From Paraconiothyrium sp. Pb-2020 (Eukaryota; Ascomycota; Dothideomycetes; Pleosporales; Didymosphaeriaceae): a stretch of DNA of 64,000 bases. The translations under genes were made by a program, and so were the position numbers. Position 1 is the first letter of the stretch, and every line of letters starts with the position of its first letter. The notes beneath the pieces were generated by a model that saw nothing but the letters and a program-made list of their open reading frames with translations, was not told the origin of the DNA and searched no databases. Positions 59,401 through 64,000 of the stretch are shown in pieces. The stretch is from assembly GCA_022419385.1 (NCBI GenBank), contig JAJUBI010000003.1, positions 1,798,001 to 1,862,000 of the forward strand, given 5' to 3'.

Positions 59401-61562
59401 CGAGAGTCCAGAGCTTGCCTCCAATGCCCCAATGGTGAGGACCGGAACAGGTGATCAAATATTGAACATGAGACTCAGACGGCCGACGTTGAGTATGCGC
59501 CGCGGCCTTCCCTGCTGGCGCCGCCGTCGCACGCGCAAGCTTACGATCCTCTCAGGCCTCCCCTCGTCGGAGCTTTTTCCATATGCACTCTCCGCTGTGG
59601 ACGGAATGTTATTCCTCACTGCGCTGTGCATGTCCCACCGCGGCTCGCCCTCTCGCTTCTCAAACCCAAATACGCCTTTTGGCAGCCATGGCGCAGCAGC
59701 AGCGCGAAAGGTTCCCTACCATCGGAACATTCCTGCATCAACTACCCACAAACAGCGTAGAAACAGCGAGCAGTCGGCCCCACGGCGTATGCTCTGCTGC
59801 AATTAAAGAGGAGCGGATAGGCCCGTTCATGCATGAATGTAACCTGGCTGGAGGTCTCGCCTGTAGCCTTCCAATAGTATGAGCTGATCTAGCCATGGTT
59901 ATCTCAGTATGGATGAGACCAGCGTTGGTGTAGCGAGTAGGTGGCTACGGAGGAAAATTAGTGTTTAGCATGCCGAGGTGGAGATTAGCGAGGGACAGGG
60001 GTGTAAGAGGGATGAGGACGCATATGGCGTTCATCGTCATCATACTGCTCGCCGTCAGTAACTCCGTTTGTCTCATATAAGTATCTCTCCGGCACTGACT
60101 GACTCACTGCATGATTAAGCGACCTAGTACTACGTGCAGGGGCACAGGCATGCAAAGCTCGTGGGCGAAATTCAGGTCTCATCGTCAGAACGTAAAGTGG
60201 TGCGGTCAACTGCTACCATACATGACTATCCCAAAATGTTCTCCTTATATACGGAAGTACCCATGATGTGGTACTAGATGCATTTCGAGATGGATAGGAA
60301 GCGTACCTCAAGCCCCAGACCAGGCATGATATACAACCTTGTCCTTTTCCAATCTATCACAGCACTGCACTCAAGCTCAGCATCAGCTACAGTCATTTGG
60401 CCCGTAGGTTGATCCTCTCTGTACTGCGCACACTTATGTTCATTGACGCTCGGCTAACAGCTATGAAATTGTGATCCTTTCGTTTGCGTCTCCGTTTATG
60501 TGCCATTCACCTATGAAGACCAGCGATCGAAACCAAGCATGAATTCGGCCTTGGGGCTCTGTGGATGCGGGGTCAGTGACCAGTCCCAAACATCTGCTGC
60601 AATTATCAGACTTCCATTTCCGCAGCCTTCAATATCATTGAAGCACTAGCCTGAGCCATTTTCTTCGGATAGAATCGCTTTTAGCTTTATTAACTTTCAC
60701 TGACATCGTTTGCGAACAGAATGATCCCCACCATAATAGAGTACAGGTCCCCACTGTTTGTCAAGTGTATGACATACTCACCATATTATTCGCTATATAG
60801 TTTGAGTAAGTTCATGTAGGACAAGATAGGGGATGAAGCTATTGAAACATGCATACCAAGGTATTTCAACTAATAGTACAGCCAGATATATCAACCATCT
60901 CACAGGAATCAAGTTATGATCTATGTTAGGGTGGGGCATTCTTTTCGCAAAGCACCTTTAGTCGTGTTGGCGTTCAGTGGTCCTTTTTGGAGGCTCTGGA
61001 GAGGAGCGCCCATAACGCACATAGACGCACATAGGCGCTGATCACCATAGTCTCGAGAGATGAGAGAGGCACAGATACTCGTGTGCCTTTCAGACGTCGA
61101 CCGAAGTGTCAGATTTGCTCCAAGATTGGAGATTTGGGGCTATTCAAGACGCACATCGTTTGGTGTCGACGTCTCTTCTTGGCAAATTCAGAGGACTCAT
61201 GAAGCAGTCAAAGGTCGCCCAGGGACAGCAAGCAGGGCAGCATATAAGATTTTTGTAAAAGCCTTCACCAACAACAGTGAAATTTGAGACGCCCATCAGT
61301 CCCCCCTCCTAGTGCTACGAATTGATCCTTTTGCAGGCGTGACAAATTTCGCGGATAGCCAGTACGTACATGCTGCGTTCTGAGAGATAGCAAGGCTCTC
61401 ACATAGCCAACATCCTCAAAGCGAGAGCTTGGACGGAGCAGGCAGAGTGCACTCAATTGGGAAGACCCAAATAGGAAAGATTTCTTGTGATTCGGTAGAG
61501 CTATATATTGTCTGCTAATCCTTGAATTGGCTCATACGATAAATGAAAACCTCCTGGTGTTT
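56500..61562. other. Five-kilobase gene-poor region
   Basis: No supported gene in about 5 kb. The segment from about 57800 to 59800 is GC-rich with overlapping chance frames, while 60200-61500 is more AT-rich. No tRNA, rRNA or transposon coding sequence was recognised. Confidence 0.5.
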
Positions 61563-63158
61563 CTACCTACACTCCCAACTCTCCAATGCCCCATCATTGC
61601 CAGCCATATACATACTCCTCAGCGGATATCTACAGTGGGCTCTCTGAAAATCCACACCCCCCGCCACAGTATCATTGATGAAACGCGTGCCCACTATCTC
61701 GTCGGGCGCTGTCCTTTCCTCAACCCACTCTACGATAGCAGCCAAAACATTCTCCCTCGGCTTATACCCAACTCCCTGTGCTGCAGCTCCGCTTTGACCA
61801 ATCTGCCACGCCCCCACACCCCCAGAACAATGTCCCATACCGGGCACACGGAAGAACCTCATCCACTTGTCCAGGTCTCCACTCCTCTCTTCCATTCCTA
61901 CCGAAACATAATTATACCACCTCTCCGTATCAAAGTGTGTAATTTGCTGGTCCGCGCCGCCGTGGTAGATCAGCATTTTTCCGCCTGCGTCGCGGAAGGA
62001 GGACAGGGAGGACGGCCACGTCGCTGCATTTCCGGGGTTCTTCTCCTGAGCTGCGGCAGCATCCTGGATGCTGAAGGTGGAAGGGTCCCAGGAGGGGTTG
62101 GAGTACACTGCGTAGCGAAACCAGTCTACGGAGTAAGGGAAGGGAATCCCGGAGAGGAGGCGTTGTGTTGCTTGGGTTTCCGCGCTGGGGGAGAGGGGTG
62201 GGTAGATGAGGCTACCGTCAACGTTGTATAGGGGTGTGAAAACTTTGCGGACTATCTCGACTTGGGCTGCGGTGAGGCAAGCGGTGTCTATGGTAGTGGT
62301 GCAAAGGAGGGCTTCAGGACGGAAGGTTCCGAGGCAAAGGGAGGGATCTATTAGGATGCCGTCAAGGGCGTTGTCGAGGGCGTCGCACTGGTGAAGGACT
62401 TCGGAATGGATGCTTTGCCAGAGCTCGGGCTTGATGAAGTCGGAGCTGTTAGCGGACCCGGTGATTGTATAGAAGCTTGCGCGCCAGGCAGACATGTAGT
62501 TGAAATTCAATGCTGGTGCACCGACGAGGATGCCATCGTAGTCATTTGGAAATAGATCTGCGGCTTGGATGCCTTGTCGTCCGCCACCAGAGCAGCCCAT
62601 GTAGTAGCTCTTTCCAATGTCTGTGCCATAGTAAGCCTTGGTCAGAGTCTTTCCCGTTTTCGTTGCAGTGTGTAATGCTCGCCAAGAAAAGTCGATGACG
62701 ATATCCCCGTTGTTGAGGAACTCTTTTCCACCTGTGCCATTGTGGCCGTTGTTCGATCCTGTGGTCGCGAAACCGTGGGACAAGCCGTATGCAATATCCT
62801 CATACTTAATACACCCGTCAATCCCCCCGTTACCTGTTGCTAGGTAGCGCCCAGTCCAAGCAGTGGGGTGCGGAAGATATAGTTCGACAATGACGGAAGA
62901 GCGATTGGTGGTCGGTATGGTGAGTGCTATGCGGCAGGCTTCCACGGAAAAGAGCTGATTGGGCCGATTGCAGGTCGAGTCCATGCCATCGAGTGGGATG
63001 GTGGTGTTAGCTGGCACATATTCATGAAGGCGAAGTGTAGAGTTTACTAGGAGGGATGTTGCATCGAACCCTAGACACGACTCGCGGAAAGAGGAAGTAG
63101 CAGCTAAGGTCAAGTGTAGAACTGACAGCAACAACGTAAGACTGCGGGACATCATCAT
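61563..63158 (-). CDS. Feruloyl esterase B, tannase family
   Basis: A secreted esterase of the tannase/feruloyl esterase family (PF07519), 531 residues in a single exon. Residues 1 to about 20 are a signal peptide (MMMSRSLTLLLSVLHLTLAA). The family's CS-D-HC arrangement is complete: Cys189-Ser190 in MGCSGGGRQG, Asp403 in GGADQQI, and His443-Cys444 in GMGHCSGG; the two Cys form the bridge that holds Ser and His together. Many Asn-linked glycosylation sites and Cys pairs fit an extracellular enzyme. It would release ferulic or related acids from plant cell-wall polysaccharides; tannase activity is the main alternative. With the cutinase-family gene at 15-16 kb it points to plant-tissue degradation. 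Confidence 0.95.
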   Translation of the reverse strand: MMMSRSLTLLLSVLHLTLAATSSFRESCLGFDATSLLVNSTLRLHEYVPANTTIPLDGMDSTCNRPNQLFSVEACRIALTIPTTNRSSVIVELYLPHPTAWTGRYLATGNGGIDGCIKYEDIAYGLSHGFATTGSNNGHNGTGGKEFLNNGDIVIDFSWRALHTATKTGKTLTKAYYGTDIGKSYYMGCSGGGRQGIQAADLFPNDYDGILVGAPALNFNYMSAWRASFYTITGSANSSDFIKPELWQSIHSEVLHQCDALDNALDGILIDPSLCLGTFRPEALLCTTTIDTACLTAAQVEIVRKVFTPLYNVDGSLIYPPLSPSAETQATQRLLSGIPFPYSVDWFRYAVYSNPSWDPSTFSIQDAAAAQEKNPGNAATWPSSLSSFRDAGGKMLIYHGGADQQITHFDTERWYNYVSVGMEERSGDLDKWMRFFRVPGMGHCSGGVGAWQIGQSGAAAQGVGYKPRENVLAAIVEWVEERTAPDEIVGTRFINDTVAGGVDFQRAHCRYPLRSMYMAGNDGALESWECR

Positions 63159-64000
63159 TACAAGGCCAAGAAAGAGAAGTTATTGATCTTGCATTCCTAT
63201 GCGGGGCGACCAAGTCGCCGCTCAAGTGTTGGTAATGGAGATTGGTGCTTTGCCGAACTGGTTATAGATGTATGTACCCCGCATTTTCTATATTAACCCG
63301 CAGATACTAGAGCTTGTTCACTCAACGATTTATATAGTAGGAAAGGCCCGACTGTAGTTCTCCCCGGGTCGGAGGCATAGCTTTGGATTAAGACGGGAGG
63401 ATAGAAGGGTTCGCAACGCCGGGAGTGGACGAGGTCTGACGTCTAGCAACCTGGAGATCCTCTATGCACTCCCTATCCTAGGCCTTCGAGCGCATTTACG
63501 AACTCCTGGTATAGGTATTCGTCTTTTCGGGCAGGTTTATACATAGAGCAGATGTTCTGCTCGCTAGGCCTAAGCCTTGGCCAGCATACCTTAGGTACGA
63601 AACGTCCAATAAGAATTAGCCTAGGAAATCTCTACGTGTAGGCGCCTAGTTGAAAGCTGCTCTTGTAGAAAGTTCACCTTGGTACTGTTCTATCTCGAGT
63701 CATCCGAAACGTATACGCTACATACAACATACTGTAGGAGATTCACTAACAGGCTCTTAATCCAACCGAGCTTCTCTAATGTGTCCAGGTTCTTCCAAAT
63801 CGATGGATGAGGTTGCATTGCGCCTATGTGGAAAGTTGAAAGCTGTGGCAGAGGATCTGAAATTGGGGCTCTTGGAGCGAATAAAATAATCTTGAGAGCC
63901 CAAGGCAGGTTTAGTGTGAAGGAGAGAGGGTAGAGACGCAGCGAGGACTCCTTCTCCGAACGTCACGTCGCGACGGACGTGTGACTATACGAGACGGCAA
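63159..64000. other. Upstream region of the feruloyl esterase
   Basis: Promoter side of the esterase up to the window edge. No supported gene was seen. Confidence 0.5.

Noticed and set aside
59315..59806. 163-codon plus-strand frame
   Set aside because: No domain, Arg/Ser/Pro-rich, overlapped by another frame in a GC-rich block; no support as a gene.
1..64000. Bacterial operons, CRISPR arrays, insertion sequences, rRNA or large transposons
   Set aside because: None seen. Spliced genes and fungal families account for the coding content, and no transposase, reverse transcriptase or regularly spaced repeat was found.

Overview
The window reads as nuclear DNA of a filamentous ascomycete (Pezizomycotina), most likely a Dothideomycete. 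The evidence is short GT-AG introns of mostly 45-80 bases with CTAAC-type branch sites, moderate GC, and fungal-specific families: Zn2Cys6 regulators, a rhodopsin-domain membrane protein, CrzA, PalA, a DUF4360 protein, a cutinase-family esterase and a tannase-family feruloyl esterase. No bacterial, viral or CRISPR features were found. All exon models were built by eye from splice sites, frame continuity and family resemblance. They need transcript or homology checks.

Layout. 1-4 kb: two divergent Zn2Cys6 transcription factors, the first running off the left edge. 4-12 kb: a broken small gene, a multi-spanning membrane protein, a small acidic protein with two EW repeats, and a six-exon rhodopsin-domain protein. 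12-16 kb: a secreted HExxH metalloprotease-like gene whose 5' half looks degraded, then a cutinase-family esterase. 17-27 kb: an F-box protein, a secreted DUF4360 protein, a PHO84-type phosphate transporter with an upstream Pho4/NUC-1-type CACGTGGG site, and a zinc-independent MDR oxidoreductase.

28-39 kb is a dense housekeeping and stress block. It holds crzA (calcineurin-responsive zinc-finger factor), palA/RIM20 (ambient-pH signalling, with an 8-base first coding exon), a divergent ATX1 copper chaperone, a DJ-1/PfpI protein with an unusually long intron, and a UPS2/PRELI mitochondrial lipid-transfer protein. 41-45 kb holds a convergent cytochrome P450 and GMC oxidoreductase pair, which could be a small oxidative metabolic module.

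45-51 kb and 56.5-61.5 kb are gene-poor. Between them lie a DUF1279/FAM210-type mitochondrial membrane protein, a GC-rich gene-free block, a small conserved-looking protein and a peptide-N-glycanase A. The window ends with a feruloyl esterase. The cutinase-family esterase, feruloyl esterase, P450 and GMC enzyme fit a plant-associated or plant-litter-degrading fungus; that is inference. I found no clearly new multi-gene system. The most unusual items are the EW-repeat protein, the disrupted genes, the palA micro-exon and the crzA-palA-ATX1 neighbourhood.
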